DNA from: Verrucomicrobiia bacterium
Lineage (GTDB): Bacteria; Verrucomicrobiota; Verrucomicrobiia; JABWAM01
Assembly (NCBI GenBank): GCA_020849895.1
Contig: JADZFN010000035.1
Location: 1-64,000 of the forward strand
Direction of reading: 5' to 3'
DNA: 64,000 bases
Under the pieces are notes generated by a model. That model was not told the DNA's origin. It saw nothing but the letters and a program-made list of their open reading frames with translations, and made no database searches. Of the stretch, positions 51,071 to 62,353 are shown piece by piece. Each line of letters starts with the position of its first letter. Within the stretch, counting starts at the first letter, position 1. The translations under genes were made by a program, and so were the position numbers.

Positions 51071-51168
51071 GAGAGGCGGGAACTATAACACGCGCGCGTC
51101 CTCCGCGCCGCCCGCTGGCGACCGCAACACGCGTCCTTTTCCCTCGGCGTCCCGGGAAGGAGGCGTGC

Positions 51169-51930
51169 TTACTGGCGGGCGAGGAACTCGCGGGCGAGTT
51201 GGCGGTAGGCGCGCGCGCCCGCGCCGAGCGGATCGAAGAGGGTGATGGGTTGGCCGTGGCTGGGCGCTTCGCTGAGACGGACCGTTCGCGGGATCACCGT
51301 GCGGTAGACCAGTTCGCCGAAATATTGGCGGATTTGTGTCACCACCCCGTCCGCGAGGTTTGTGCGCGCGTCGAACATCGTGAGCGCCACGCCCTCGATC
51401 GCGAGGTCGCTGCCGCAGGCCTGGCAAATCTGTTCGATGAGCCCAAGGATCACGGTGACGCCTTCGAGGGCGTAATACTCGCATTGGACGGGGAGCAGCA
51501 GGCGATCGGCGGCGGCCAGCGCGTTCATCATCAGCAGGCCGATGGAAGGCGGGCAATCGAGGATCACGAAATCGAATGTGGCGGATTCGCGGAGCGGCGT
51601 CAGAGCGGCACGGAGACGCATGAGGTAATCGTCGCGTCGCGCGACCTGGATTTCGGCGATGGCAAGATCGCTCTCGGCGGGTACGAGAAAGAGGTTGGGC
51701 AGCGAGGTCTGGACGACGCGATCGGTGAGTGGCTCGACGCCCAGCATCGCGCCGCAAACGCTGACGCCGCGCGTCTTAGCGATCCCGAGGCCGCTTGTCG
51801 CGTTCGCCTGGGGGTCCATGTCCACGAGGAGCACGGGGCGACCGGCTTCGGCGAGGCACGCGGCAAGGTTGACGGCGGTGGTGGTCTTGCCCACGCCGCC
51901 CTTCTGGTTCGCGATCGCAAGGATTTTCAT
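51169..51930 (-). CDS. parA: ParA-type partition ATPase
   Basis: Protein of 253 residues with the deviant Walker A KGGVGKTT at 10-17, DMDPQANATSGLG (Walker A' region) and DFVILDCPPSIGLLMMNAL (Walker B). These match chromosomal Soj/ParA. It usually works with ParB and parS in DNA segregation; no parB is found next to it in the window. It lies downstream of a glycosyltransferase after 80 bp. Start ATG before KILAIANQ. Confidence 0.93.
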   Translation of the reverse strand: MKILAIANQKGGVGKTTTAVNLAACLAEAGRPVLLVDMDPQANATSGLGIAKTRGVSVCGAMLGVEPLTDRVVQTSLPNLFLVPAESDLAIAEIQVARRDDYLMRLRAALTPLRESATFDFVILDCPPSIGLLMMNALAAADRLLLPVQCEYYALEGVTVILGLIEQICQACGSDLAIEGVALTMFDARTNLADGVVTQIRQYFGELVYRTVIPRTVRLSEAPSHGQPITLFDPLGAGARAYRQLAREFLARQ

Positions 51931-52011
51931 GACTCGAGTCGGAGGAGGTGCAGGACGAGACGAGGCGCGGATTTTTCGCGAAAACGCGCCGCACGTGCGA
52001 GCCAAATCCGT

Positions 52012-53214
52012 TCAGGCGCCGCGGCAGACCGATTCAAACCAAGTCGCTCGGAAAAGGCGCCAAGGCCGTTCGGTTGCGGTTCGAAGCGCCGCGGGGCGCA
52101 TTTCCGCGAGGCGCGCGCGTTCGTCGAGGCTTTGGTGGAGGCGCGCCTGCAGCGCGCCCTCCTCCAAAGGATCGAAGAGGAATCCGTTGACGCCGTCTTG
52201 CACGAATGCCGAGACCCCTGCGTTGCGCGAGCAGAGCACCGGCACGCCGTGGGCCATCGCCTCGGCCGCCGCCATTCCGAAGCCGTCGCAGAGCGTCGGG
52301 AAGACCAGGGCGTCGGCTTCCGCGAAAGCCCGGAGGAGGCGCTCGCGCGAGACCGGGCCGTGGAAGGCGAGGTTCGGAAGGGTCGCGAGAGCCTCGGCGC
52401 GGACACGGACCGCACCGAACACGTCGAGACGGACGGCGTGGCGCGGGAGGGCTGCGAACGCTTCCTGGAGCCTGGGGAAGCCTTTGTGCATCGCGACCGC
52501 GCCCACGTAGATCAGCCGCAACGGGCCGTGGCCTTCCGAGCCGCCCGCCGCGGTCGCCGCGGCTTCCGGAAAGCCGAGCGGCGCCGTGACGACCCGGGCG
52601 GCCGGAGCGGCGCCTTCCAAAATTGTGCGCGCGGTGAACAAGGAGTTGGCGACGACCGTGTCCGCGACAGCGATCTCGTCGTCCCGACGGCGGTCGCGCG
52701 CCGCAGCGCGCTTGAGGAGGACCCCTTCGTCGGGATCGCACCACGCCGACCAGCGGGCGTATTCGGGGTCCACGGTCCGTGCCCGGAAGGAATGGTGAGC
52801 GCTTGCGAAGACCACCGCGCGTCGGAGACCGAGTTTACGGGCGCGGAGGAGCGTGGCGAGGCATCCGTGCTCAAATCCGATGACGCCCGCATGCTCCTTC
52901 CGGAGGTCGTGCGCGGCGCGCGCGTCCAGAGCGCGTTCGCCCCGTTCCCAAAGGCGGTCCTGGAAAGAGGGGCCGACGCCGGCGCGATGAGCGATCACGC
53001 GCAGGAATTCCCAGCGGCGGAACGCACGCAGGCGCGAGGAGGGGAGGCCTTTGAGGACGCGTTGCTTCCAGGGCGTGAGGCGCGCGGCAGGCGCGTCTCC
53101 GGCGACGACGAGCCCGCTCCACCAGCGATCGAGGGCGTCGTGTTCCCACAGGCTGCGCGCGATATTCTGCGCGTGCGTGTGATGGGCGGCGGTGACGTAG
53201 AGCCATCGGCTCAT
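52012..53214 (-). CDS. Glycosyltransferase, family 4 type
   Basis: Protein of 400 residues. The C-terminal half has the GT-B nucleotide-sugar region: RLIYVGAVAMHKGFPRLQEA, then AFAEADALVFPTLCDGFGM and EAMAHGVPVLCS, the E-x7-E pattern of GT4. The N-terminal acceptor half is less conserved. Start ATG before SRWLYVTAAHH; overlap of 4 bp with the upstream gene. It is one of three glycosyltransferase genes in a row, so a role in a surface polysaccharide is likely; the sugar is unknown. Confidence 0.88.
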   Translation of the reverse strand: MSRWLYVTAAHHTHAQNIARSLWEHDALDRWWSGLVVAGDAPAARLTPWKQRVLKGLPSSRLRAFRRWEFLRVIAHRAGVGPSFQDRLWERGERALDARAAHDLRKEHAGVIGFEHGCLATLLRARKLGLRRAVVFASAHHSFRARTVDPEYARWSAWCDPDEGVLLKRAAARDRRRDDEIAVADTVVANSLFTARTILEGAAPAARVVTAPLGFPEAAATAAGGSEGHGPLRLIYVGAVAMHKGFPRLQEAFAALPRHAVRLDVFGAVRVRAEALATLPNLAFHGPVSRERLLRAFAEADALVFPTLCDGFGMAAAEAMAHGVPVLCSRNAGVSAFVQDGVNGFLFDPLEEGALQARLHQSLDERARLAEMRPAALRTATERPWRLFRATWFESVCRGA

Positions 53215-55472
53215 GGGTGGAGTTCCGAGGTCAAGGTCGCGCCCCGGCGGGCCCGCACGGCGGTGACGAGCAGGCCGCCGAGGATGGCGGGCCAGCGCCA
53301 CGGGCGACGGACGTTGGCGCGCAGAAACAGGCTTTTCCTAAGGATGCCATGCCAGAAATACCACGGCCTCCAAGCGGCGGGTACGTGTCGCCAGAAGAAA
53401 AGCCAAGCCGAGATGTATTTCTCCGATTCGGGCCACGGGTTGGCGCGGTCACCGAGGCGAAGCCCGCCTTCTGGGCTTTTGGTATGGTTCACCGCGAGCG
53501 CGGGTTCGAAGAGGATGCGGCAGCCCTGTTGCCGCAGACGGAGAGCGAGGTCGGCGTCGTCGCCGTAGGAGTTGCCGGTGAAACGCGGGTCCAATCCGCC
53601 GGCGCTCCGCCAGGCTTCCGCGCGGACGGCGCAGTTGCAGGTGCTCAGGGCGCACACCTCGCCGCGCCACCGGCTGTTACGCGGAAAGAACATCACCTGC
53701 TCGAACGGGATGGAGGACTCCGGCGTGACCACGGCGCCTTCCTCGAAGTTCGGCGGGGTCCGCTCTTGGCCGCAGACGGCGTCCACCGGTTCTCGAGCGA
53801 AAGCGGCGGCGTAGCCGGCGAGGAAACGCGAACTCTCGATGCGGACGTCGTCGTCGAGGAAAACCAGGATTTGGCTCCGCGCGAGGGCGGCGCCGTCGTT
53901 GCGTGCAGCGACGACGCCGCGCGGGCGCCGGAGGATCCGGAGGCGGAGATATCCGAGGCGTTCTCCCCATGGCTCGAAGACGTCCGCGCCGAGAGGAGGA
54001 TCATTCTGATCCATCACCAGGACTTCTCCGTGGACGCCCTTCTGGATGGCGAGGTCGGCGAGCAGGGCGCGCAAGGCTTCGCGGCGGCGGAACGTCGCCA
54101 CGATCACGCTGACCTCGAAAGGTTCGACCTTCGAGGGCGGTGCTTCCGGGACAGCCGCTTGGACGGCGTTGGAGATTTGTCCGCGATACACGAGCTCGGT
54201 TTCGCGTGCGACGTCCCGCATCGAGCGGGTGCGCCCGATGCCTTGGCGGAGGCGGGTGAGGATTTCGGGTTGGGCGTGGACCATCTGGAGGATACGCGCG
54301 AGGTCCGTGATCGAATCCGGCTCGAAGAGCAGGCCGTTCACGTGGTTCTCGATCAACTCGCACATGCCTCCGTGTCGTGCTCCGAGAACGGGCACCCCGA
54401 CGGCAAAGGCTTCGTAGATCACGAGCGGGCCGGTCTCCATCCAACGCGAAGGAACGACGAGCAGGTCGAGATCCGCGAGCCATTCCTTGACCTCGGCGGG
54501 AGGGGAAGGCTTCAGGAGGTGAATGCGCGGATCGTCGCCGATGTGCTCGAGGAGGGTGCGGTAGTACGCCTCGTCTTGCGGGATGCCTTTCAGTTCGAGA
54601 GAAAAATCTACCGAAGGCGGGAGGCGTTTTACAGCGGTTGTGAGGAGCATGACCCCTTTGACGTGATCGAGGCGTCCGAGAAAGCCGACGCGGCGAAGCG
54701 GCCGGACGCTGGCGCGGACGGGGGGCCGTTCCGAGGGCATGTCGCACCCCTGGCGCATCATGAGGAGCTTCGTGCGGGGGCATCCGTTCCGCGCCAGAGC
54801 GTCGCAGACCCACCGGCAGACGCCGATGACGCTTTCGCAGAGACGCCAGGTTTCTTCGAGCTGGCGGCGGCGGAGGTCGAGCGAATAGGGATAGCGCAGG
54901 GCCGTGCCGAGGCGGCCAGGGAGATGTCGTCCGAGCAAAGGCAGAAACTTCGCGGCGCCGGCAAGCGTCCAAGCGACCGCGCGAGGAAGACCTCGCTTGT
55001 GAAAATAGCAGGCCGCGCAGCGGATAAAGCGGATTTCGCCGTCGCAGATGATACGGTCCCAGCGTCGCATCGTGCCTCGCGCGCAAAAAGCGGAGGCGGT
55101 GTGGAAAGTCAGGTATACGGGAAAGCCGGCCTCCCGTGCGGCACGCGCATGCCAGTAGCCGGCGCCGTGAGTCCAGGAATGGAAATGCACGAGGTCCGGG
55201 CGCGTCGTGCGCAACCAGCGCACGAGCGTCGAAACGGAGTCGGGCGCCTGAAGGCCGAACGCTTCCGCGTGTCGGTAGGTCGCGCCGGCCGGATAACGAT
55301 AGACGGGAACGCCCTCGTGCGCGTAGGCGCGCTCGTCGGCGCCGTCATGCGGCGCGGCGATGAGCACCTCGTGACCGAGACGGCAGAGCTCGCGGGCCAG
55401 GCCGGCGACATAGACCTCGCTGCCTCCGTGACTCTCCGGATAGTACCAGCCGACAACGCAGACGATTTTCAT
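53211..55472 (-). CDS. Two-domain glycosyltransferase: GT4 then GT2
   Basis: Protein of 753 residues. Residues 1-385 are GT4-like: IVCVVGWYYPESHGGSEVYV, PDLVHFHSWTHGAG, RRVGFLGRLDHVKGVMLL and ETGPLVIYEAFAVGVPVL. Residues 405-720 are GT2-like: VSVIVATFRRREALRALLAD, ILVFLDDDVRIESSRF (the DxD motif) and GDDADLALRL. Two enzymes joined in one chain suggest two consecutive sugar additions on one glycan. The start overlaps the deacetylase stop by 4 bp. The acceptor cannot be deduced. Confidence 0.9.
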   Translation of the reverse strand: MKIVCVVGWYYPESHGGSEVYVAGLARELCRLGHEVLIAAPHDGADERAYAHEGVPVYRYPAGATYRHAEAFGLQAPDSVSTLVRWLRTTRPDLVHFHSWTHGAGYWHARAAREAGFPVYLTFHTASAFCARGTMRRWDRIICDGEIRFIRCAACYFHKRGLPRAVAWTLAGAAKFLPLLGRHLPGRLGTALRYPYSLDLRRRQLEETWRLCESVIGVCRWVCDALARNGCPRTKLLMMRQGCDMPSERPPVRASVRPLRRVGFLGRLDHVKGVMLLTTAVKRLPPSVDFSLELKGIPQDEAYYRTLLEHIGDDPRIHLLKPSPPAEVKEWLADLDLLVVPSRWMETGPLVIYEAFAVGVPVLGARHGGMCELIENHVNGLLFEPDSITDLARILQMVHAQPEILTRLRQGIGRTRSMRDVARETELVYRGQISNAVQAAVPEAPPSKVEPFEVSVIVATFRRREALRALLADLAIQKGVHGEVLVMDQNDPPLGADVFEPWGERLGYLRLRILRRPRGVVAARNDGAALARSQILVFLDDDVRIESSRFLAGYAAAFAREPVDAVCGQERTPPNFEEGAVVTPESSIPFEQVMFFPRNSRWRGEVCALSTCNCAVRAEAWRSAGGLDPRFTGNSYGDDADLALRLRQQGCRILFEPALAVNHTKSPEGGLRLGDRANPWPESEKYISAWLFFWRHVPAAWRPWYFWHGILRKSLFLRANVRRPWRWPAILGGLLVTAVRARRGATLTSELHP

Positions 55473-56425
55473 GGTCCAGAGCGGAGCCTGGCCCAATGGG
55501 CGGCGAAACGCCACACCGGGCCCGGCGGAAAAACGACGCGGGAGAGATCGAAAGACGCGGCGCCGCGGGCGTCGGCGGAGCCGTCCGACCGAAAGGCGGC
55601 GCGATATCCGGCGGTGCGTGCCGCGTCCCGGACCGCCGGTGAGACCGCGCGCGCGTCGCCGTAGGGATAGGCGAGCAGTGTCGGGCGCGCGCCGAGCTCC
55701 GCTTCGAGGCGTTCGGGGGGACGGCGCAGCTCTTCCTCGAGACGTTCCGGCGCGAGACGCGCGAGAGGCGCGTGCGAAACGCCATGCGCGCCGAAGTCGG
55801 CGCGCTCGCGCAGCGCGCGGAGCATCGCCCAGTCGCAGAACTCGTTTGGCGCGTCGGCCGTCGGCGGGCGCCAGCCCCGGGCCGCGGCTTCCGCGGCGAC
55901 TTTCGCGGAGGCGTCCTCCGGATTTTCGAACGCGAGGTGTTTCCAGCGCGCGAGGTCGGCCTCTGCGCCGGCGGGGCGTTCGGCGGCGCGATAGAGCCAA
56001 TCCCACCATGGACGCGCGCGGCGGTCGTCTACGAAGCCGGTGCTCACGAAGAGGAGAGGGCGAATTCCGAGTGCGGCGCAGGCGGGCACGGCAAGCCTTG
56101 CGAAGTCTTGATAACCGTCGTCGAAGGTGACGAGGACCCGAGGGCGGCCCGGGCGCGAGGGGCGTTGCCGTTCCCGCAACCATTCTTCCGCGGGGAGCAT
56201 CTCGGCGCGGCGGCGCAGCCATTCGAGGCGGGCAAAGAGGTCGTCGGCGGCGATCTCGTCCATCGGGATGCGGCCCGGCGGACCGCCCGGCTCGGTCACG
56301 CGGTGGAAGAGCAGCGCGACGCAGGGCGCCTTGCGGAGACGGAGGCGGGCCAGTCCCGCGGTGGCACCGGTAAACCACGCGGCGCGCGCGGCGGCGCGGC
56401 GGAGGATGGCGCGCGAAGCGTTCAT
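55469..56425 (-). CDS. Polysaccharide deacetylase (NodB-like)
   Basis: Protein of 318 residues with the NodB homology domain: TFDDGY at 100-105 (metal-binding Asp pair), the histidine pair in HGVSH at 214-218 and LLAYPYGD. CVALLFHRVTEPGG opens the domain. It removes acetyl groups from amino sugars of a polysaccharide, probably the one made by the neighbouring glycosyltransferases. No cleavable signal peptide is clear, although the N-terminus is basic/hydrophobic. Overlaps of 4 bp link it to both neighbours. Confidence 0.9.
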   Translation of the reverse strand: MNASRAILRRAAARAAWFTGATAGLARLRLRKAPCVALLFHRVTEPGGPPGRIPMDEIAADDLFARLEWLRRRAEMLPAEEWLRERQRPSRPGRPRVLVTFDDGYQDFARLAVPACAALGIRPLLFVSTGFVDDRRARPWWDWLYRAAERPAGAEADLARWKHLAFENPEDASAKVAAEAAARGWRPPTADAPNEFCDWAMLRALRERADFGAHGVSHAPLARLAPERLEEELRRPPERLEAELGARPTLLAYPYGDARAVSPAVRDAARTAGYRAAFRSDGSADARGAASFDLSRVVFPPGPVWRFAAHWARLRSGP

Positions 56426-57354
56426 GGGGGCGCGTCCTTCGAATCAAGGAGGAGCGGGCCCGCGCGCAGTTTCGCCGTCGCGAGGCGCCAGCCGCGCGCG
56501 ATGTGGGCGAGGTTGCGCGCGAGCCGGACGGGGTGGAGCACCACGGCCTTCCTGAAGACGAGGTAGCGCAGGTTCCAGGCGATCGCCCGACGGGCGCGGA
56601 AGACGCCGAAATTTTTCCGCCAGAAATAGAAGTGGGTCGCCCATCCCTCGGCGTCCATCCAGAGGTCGGGACGTCCCTCGAGCCGGCGGCCGCCGGAGCG
56701 GACTTTGAGATGGGTCACTGTTGCGGTCGGATCGAAGACGAGACGGGCGCCGGCGGTCCGCAGGCGGCAGGAGAAATCGGTGTCGTCGAGCCAGGTCCGC
56801 TCGAAGCGGGTGTCGAATCCGCCAACTCGGATCGCAAGGGCACGCTTCACCGAAGAGTTGGTGCTGGGCCAATTCACGGCGGGCGCGCGCTCCGCGTAGT
56901 TCAGGGGGAAAAACTGCCAGCCGAGGTGCGGCCAGGCGTGCTGCGCCGGCAGGTCGCGCGTCGGGGCCTGCCCCGGCTCCAGCGCCTGGCCGGCGACGCC
57001 ATCCAACGACGGATCCTTCCGGTAATTGGCGAGATGGCAGGCGACGAGGTCGGGCGGCACGCGGACGTCGTCGTCGAGCAGGAGCACGATCGGAGCGCGC
57101 GCGGCGAGGATGCCGAGGTTGCGCGCGCGCTGGGCGTTCGCGAAATTCTCTTCGAAGAGGCGGATGCGCCCCGCGCGATGCCAGGCGCGGAGTTCGGCGG
57201 TCGCGAGGTTTGCGGTGTCGGCGCGCTGCAGCACGACCACGACCTCGGGAGAAACGCCTTCCTGGCGGAGCAGATCGGCGACGGCATCGCGGACGACGGC
57301 TTCGCGGCCGAGGCTGGCGAAGATGACGCTGATTTCCGGAGGGGGCGGCTCCAC
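56422..57354 (-). CDS. Glycosyltransferase, family 2 type
   Basis: Protein of 310 residues of the GT-A fold. ISVIFASLGREAVVRDAVADL starts the Rossmann half, IVLLLDDDVRVPPDLV contains the metal-binding DxD, and WLDDTDFSCRLRTAG is the C-terminal acidic motif. It probably adds a sugar to the same glycan as the downstream enzymes. It begins 38 bp after the CNBD-DUF4388 gene. Confidence 0.88.
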   Translation of the reverse strand: MEPPPPEISVIFASLGREAVVRDAVADLLRQEGVSPEVVVVLQRADTANLATAELRAWHRAGRIRLFEENFANAQRARNLGILAARAPIVLLLDDDVRVPPDLVACHLANYRKDPSLDGVAGQALEPGQAPTRDLPAQHAWPHLGWQFFPLNYAERAPAVNWPSTNSSVKRALAIRVGGFDTRFERTWLDDTDFSCRLRTAGARLVFDPTATVTHLKVRSGGRRLEGRPDLWMDAEGWATHFYFWRKNFGVFRARRAIAWNLRYLVFRKAVVLHPVRLARNLAHIARGWRLATAKLRAGPLLLDSKDAPP

Positions 57355-57392
57355 GGGGCGTCCATCCTATCCCGGATCGGACAGGAAACCAG

Positions 57393-58456
57393 TCAGCGGT
57401 AGCCGAAGGGCGTCAGCTCCGCGGGCGCGATCTGTTTCGATCCGAGGAGGCGGGTGACGACGGTGACGACGCCGTAGCGGCAGAACGGGAGCTCGGCGGC
57501 GAGCTGCGGGAGGGAGCGCGGTTCAGCGGAGATCCTTTTCCAAAGCGCCTTCGCGCAGTCTTCGAGGTCCTTGTGCGGCCAGTCCATGTGCGAGTGAACG
57601 CGTTTGAAGCGCGTTGCCGCGCCGAGGCCGAGATCGGGTTCGAGCGCATGCAGCTCGTCGCGCAGGTGAACGGCATGAAGCACGAACTCGTTGATGTCCG
57701 GAAGGTCGAGAGGAGATTCCACGACCGGAGGCTCATCGAGCCGGCTGAAACCGAAGTGGCCCTTGGGCGGCAGTTGGAAGAGCTGCAGCAGTGCTTCGCG
57801 TCCGTAAAGGTGCTGGTAGCGGGCGGAGATCGGCCGGCCGTTCGCGAAGGCGAACTCGCCGATCATCTCGGAGGCGAGGCCGTGGATTTGCATCACACCG
57901 TGCTGCCGGGAGAAGCCGATGGTTTGGAAAACGGTCGGGAGATCGAAGAAATCGAGGTTGCCCGCCAGTTCCGTTGCGTGGCTGTAAAAATGGAGTTGTG
58001 CGGTGGTTTTGTGAAGACGACAGCTCAGGACGATGGCGAGGTAGTGGCCGAAGGCAGGAACGGTCGCGAGCAGTTTCTCGAAGGCGTCGCGTTCGAACCG
58101 CAGCAGAGTGGCCGTTTCCGGGACGCGCACCGAGGCGGTGCGCGGCATGCCCAACAAAAGTCCGATCTCGCCGAAGATGTCGCCTTTGGAAAGGTAGGCG
58201 ACCGGCGTAGGGTTTTCCCCTTCGGAGCTAGCGACCACGATTTCGACCGCGCCGTCGTTCACCACGAAGAAGGCGTCGCTCTCCTGCCCTTGGAGATATA
58301 CGAGGGAGTCGCGCTCACCGCTCACGAGGCGTCCGAGCTTGACGATCTGCTCGAACTCCTTCGGATTCATCTTCCGGCAGAACGTGAAAAAATCGTCGGC
58401 CGGCGGCGCGGCGGAAAGCAGCGCGAGCCCGGCCGGTTCGCTGCTCGAAAGGGTGC

Positions 58457-58460
<4 letters not shown>
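57393..58460 (-). CDS. Cyclic nucleotide-binding domain plus DUF4388 protein
   Basis: Protein of 355 residues. Residues 25-145 form a CNBD-like beta barrel (AFFVVNDGAVEIVVASSEG, then YLSKGDIFGEIGLLLGMPRTASVR, the phosphate-binding cassette). Residues about 168-270 resemble DUF4388/PATAN (LAGNLDFFDLPTVFQTIGF, then HGVMQIHG). The last 80 residues may be a winged-helix (ALWKRISAEPRSLPQLAAEL). No classic HTH follows the CNBD, so it is not a typical CRP. It overlaps the kinase gene by 4 bp and may be its partner. Confidence 0.82.
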
Positions 58461-60661
<2,201 letters not shown>

Positions 60662-60683
60662 GGGGAGGAGGAAAGCGGTGGAT

Positions 60684-61046
60684 TCAATCCCCGCGGTATT
60701 CGGCGCGGGCGGTGCACGTCTCCGCGACGACGACCGCGGAAAGGAGAGGGAGCGCAGGTTTGAGGCGATCCCAGATCCATTTCGCGAGATTTTCGGAGGT
60801 CGGATTGTCGAGGCCGGGCACGTCGTTCAGGCAGCGATGATCGAGTTGGTCGAAAAACGGTGCGAAGGTTTCTTTGATGTCGGCGTAGTCCATCAACCAT
60901 CCGAGCTTTGCGTCGCACTCGCCTTCGACGCGCACTTCGATGCGGAAACTGTGGCCGTGCATCCGCGCGCACTTGTGCCCCTGCGGGAGGCGCGGCAAGG
61001 CATGTGCCGCCTCGATCTGGAACATCCTCGTCAATGCGACTTTCAT
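60684..61046 (-). CDS. queD: 6-carboxytetrahydropterin synthase (QueD)
   Basis: Protein of 120 residues in the PTPS/QueD family, an early step of queuosine synthesis. Zinc-binding histidines are His15 (IEAAHALPRL), His30 and His32 (CARMHGH with catalytic Cys26). The glutamate of VAETCTAR near 109 anchors the substrate. The start is ATG before KVALTRMFQIEA; the frame is open upstream but not family-like. No queC or queE is nearby. It is first in the kinase/polysaccharide gene run, perhaps just by position. Confidence 0.92.
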   Translation of the reverse strand: MKVALTRMFQIEAAHALPRLPQGHKCARMHGHSFRIEVRVEGECDAKLGWLMDYADIKETFAPFFDQLDHRCLNDVPGLDNPTSENLAKWIWDRLKPALPLLSAVVVAETCTARAEYRGD

Positions 61047-61230
61047 CTCCTGCACGATGGCCGAGCCGCCCGCCTTCAGGCAAAGCCAATTTTGCATGGG
61101 CCCAACCGGAGTGGCGGCCTTGCGCCGATCCAACCCGTTTCCTTTGGCCGAGTCCATCCCGACCTTGTCCTTCCGCACGGTCTTGTCGCCCAGGCTTGGC
61201 TTCCGCCGGCGGCATGGATAGGTTGCGCGG

Positions 61231-61620
61231 ATGAGCCTTGAACGTTCGGGATATGTCGGGCTGTTTCGCGATCCTTGGGATCGAACGCGGGTGGAAGCCC
61301 TGGTGCGCTTCTGGCTCGAACGTTTCGGCGCCGTCGAACAAACTGCGGGCGTCGGCCCTCAAAGCCTGACTCTGGTGATCAAGGCGCCGTCCGATGTCAT
61401 CAGGCAGAAAGACCTCCAATTTCGAGTCTTGTCGGGAAGCCAATTCGCCTGGGTGTATCTCACAACGGATCGGCGCGTGGCGGAAACCACGGGGCTCGTC
61501 TCGGAAGACGCCGCCGCGCTCTGCCGCGATGTGCTGGCGGAGGCGCCCGGTTGCCTCGAGGTGATCCACGAAAAGAACGAGGCCCGTCTCGATCAGCTCG
61601 AGAAACTGGGATTGATGTGA
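61231..61620 (+). CDS. Small conserved-looking protein of unknown function
   Basis: Protein of 129 residues: MSLERSGYVGLFRDPWDRTR at the start, then IKAPSDVIRQKDLQFRVLSG and AWVYLTTDRRVAETTGLVSE. It has an alpha/beta composition with no TM segment or signal peptide. No family recognised. It is divergent from queD and starts 184 bp from it. A real gene seems likely from codon use and length. Confidence 0.6.
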   Translation: MSLERSGYVGLFRDPWDRTRVEALVRFWLERFGAVEQTAGVGPQSLTLVIKAPSDVIRQKDLQFRVLSGSQFAWVYLTTDRRVAETTGLVSEDAAALCRDVLAEAPGCLEVIHEKNEARLDQLEKLGLM

Positions 61621-61957
61621 GAGAAAACCGTTCGCGCGTCGAAACACCTTTCGCCGTTCGCCCCCTTTCCACGCCTTAACGCGGAGTTTTTACGAGAGGG
61701 AGGAGAATGGCCCTTGATTTCCGTGTCGGCGCGGAAGCAACCCAATTGGCAATCCCCGCGCGGCGTGCGCAGCCCCCAAGTTTTCCAGGAACTTGCAGGC
61801 TCCAAACCCAACCCGCTCCCGCCATCAAACCGCAGCTCGAAGCGGTTCGACTCTGAGAGGGTGTTTGAAAATTGGCCTGCCCTCTGTCGAATTTTCAAAC
61901 ACCCTCTGAAGGATTCCCTTCGATCCACGGACCCGTGGAACTCAGGGTCCTCGACCT
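61621..61957. other. Gene-free gap holding repeat copy 2
   Basis: This 337-bp gap separates the small unknown gene from the convergent CoA-binding gene. Its only clear feature is the 52-bp palindromic repeat at 61856-61907. The rest has no believable open frame and lower coding character. Confidence 0.45.
61856..61907. repeat. Palindromic repeat, copy 2
   Basis: Identical over all 52 bp to the element at 16709-16760: arms AGAGGGTGTTTGAAAATT and its complement around GGCCTGCCCTCTGTCG. The flanks differ beyond the arms, except for a common TGAG/CTCA-like edge. It lies between convergent genes, a usual home for REP-type elements. Confidence 0.87.
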
Positions 61958-62326
61958 CTACATGTCGTGCGGATTAACACCGATCCCCACGATGGAGCAG
62001 GCGACGACCGTCTCGATGCCGAGCTCCTCGGCCCGTTCAATGGCGGCGTCGCTTTCGGTTCCGGGATTGAGCCACACCTTGCGAATGCCTTTCGCGGCGA
62101 GATCTTGGAGGATGCCGGGAACGAGGTTGGGCGGTAGGTAGAGGCTGGCCGCCTCCACACCCACGGGAAGCTCGCGCACGGACCGGAAAGCCTTGAGCCC
62201 CTCGATCTCGGATTCCTTGGGGTTCACGGGATAGACCGTCCAGCCTTGCTGGACATAGGCGCGCACGGCCTTGTTTCCAAACTTCTCCTGATTGGCCGAC
62301 GCGCCGACGATCGCGATGGTCTTCAT
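61958..62326 (-). CDS. CoA-binding domain protein (YccU type)
   Basis: Protein of 122 residues forming one Rossmann-like CoA-binding domain. IAIVGASANQEKFGNKAVRA starts with the GxS nucleotide loop, YPVNPKESEIEGLKAF follows, and LNPGTESDAAIERAEELGI is a later family motif. Such proteins bind CoA or a nucleotide and may act in stress response; the role is unclear. It lies 27 bp downstream of livF on the same strand. Confidence 0.85.
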   Translation of the reverse strand: MKTIAIVGASANQEKFGNKAVRAYVQQGWTVYPVNPKESEIEGLKAFRSVRELPVGVEAASLYLPPNLVPGILQDLAAKGIRKVWLNPGTESDAAIERAEELGIETVVACSIVGIGVNPHDM

Positions 62327-62353
62327 GGCGATGGGGGGTTGGGAAAGGATACC

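Noticed and set aside
51931-52011. Possible parS near parA
   Set aside because: The palindrome TTTTCGCGAAAA (51973-51984) has a different core from the parS core CACGTG, and no second site was seen.
53211-56447. A 1078-residue glycosyltransferase with an extra N-terminal domain
   Set aside because: The extra 325 residues are the deacetylase gene in another frame; the GT4 start at 55472 overlaps the deacetylase stop as ATGA.
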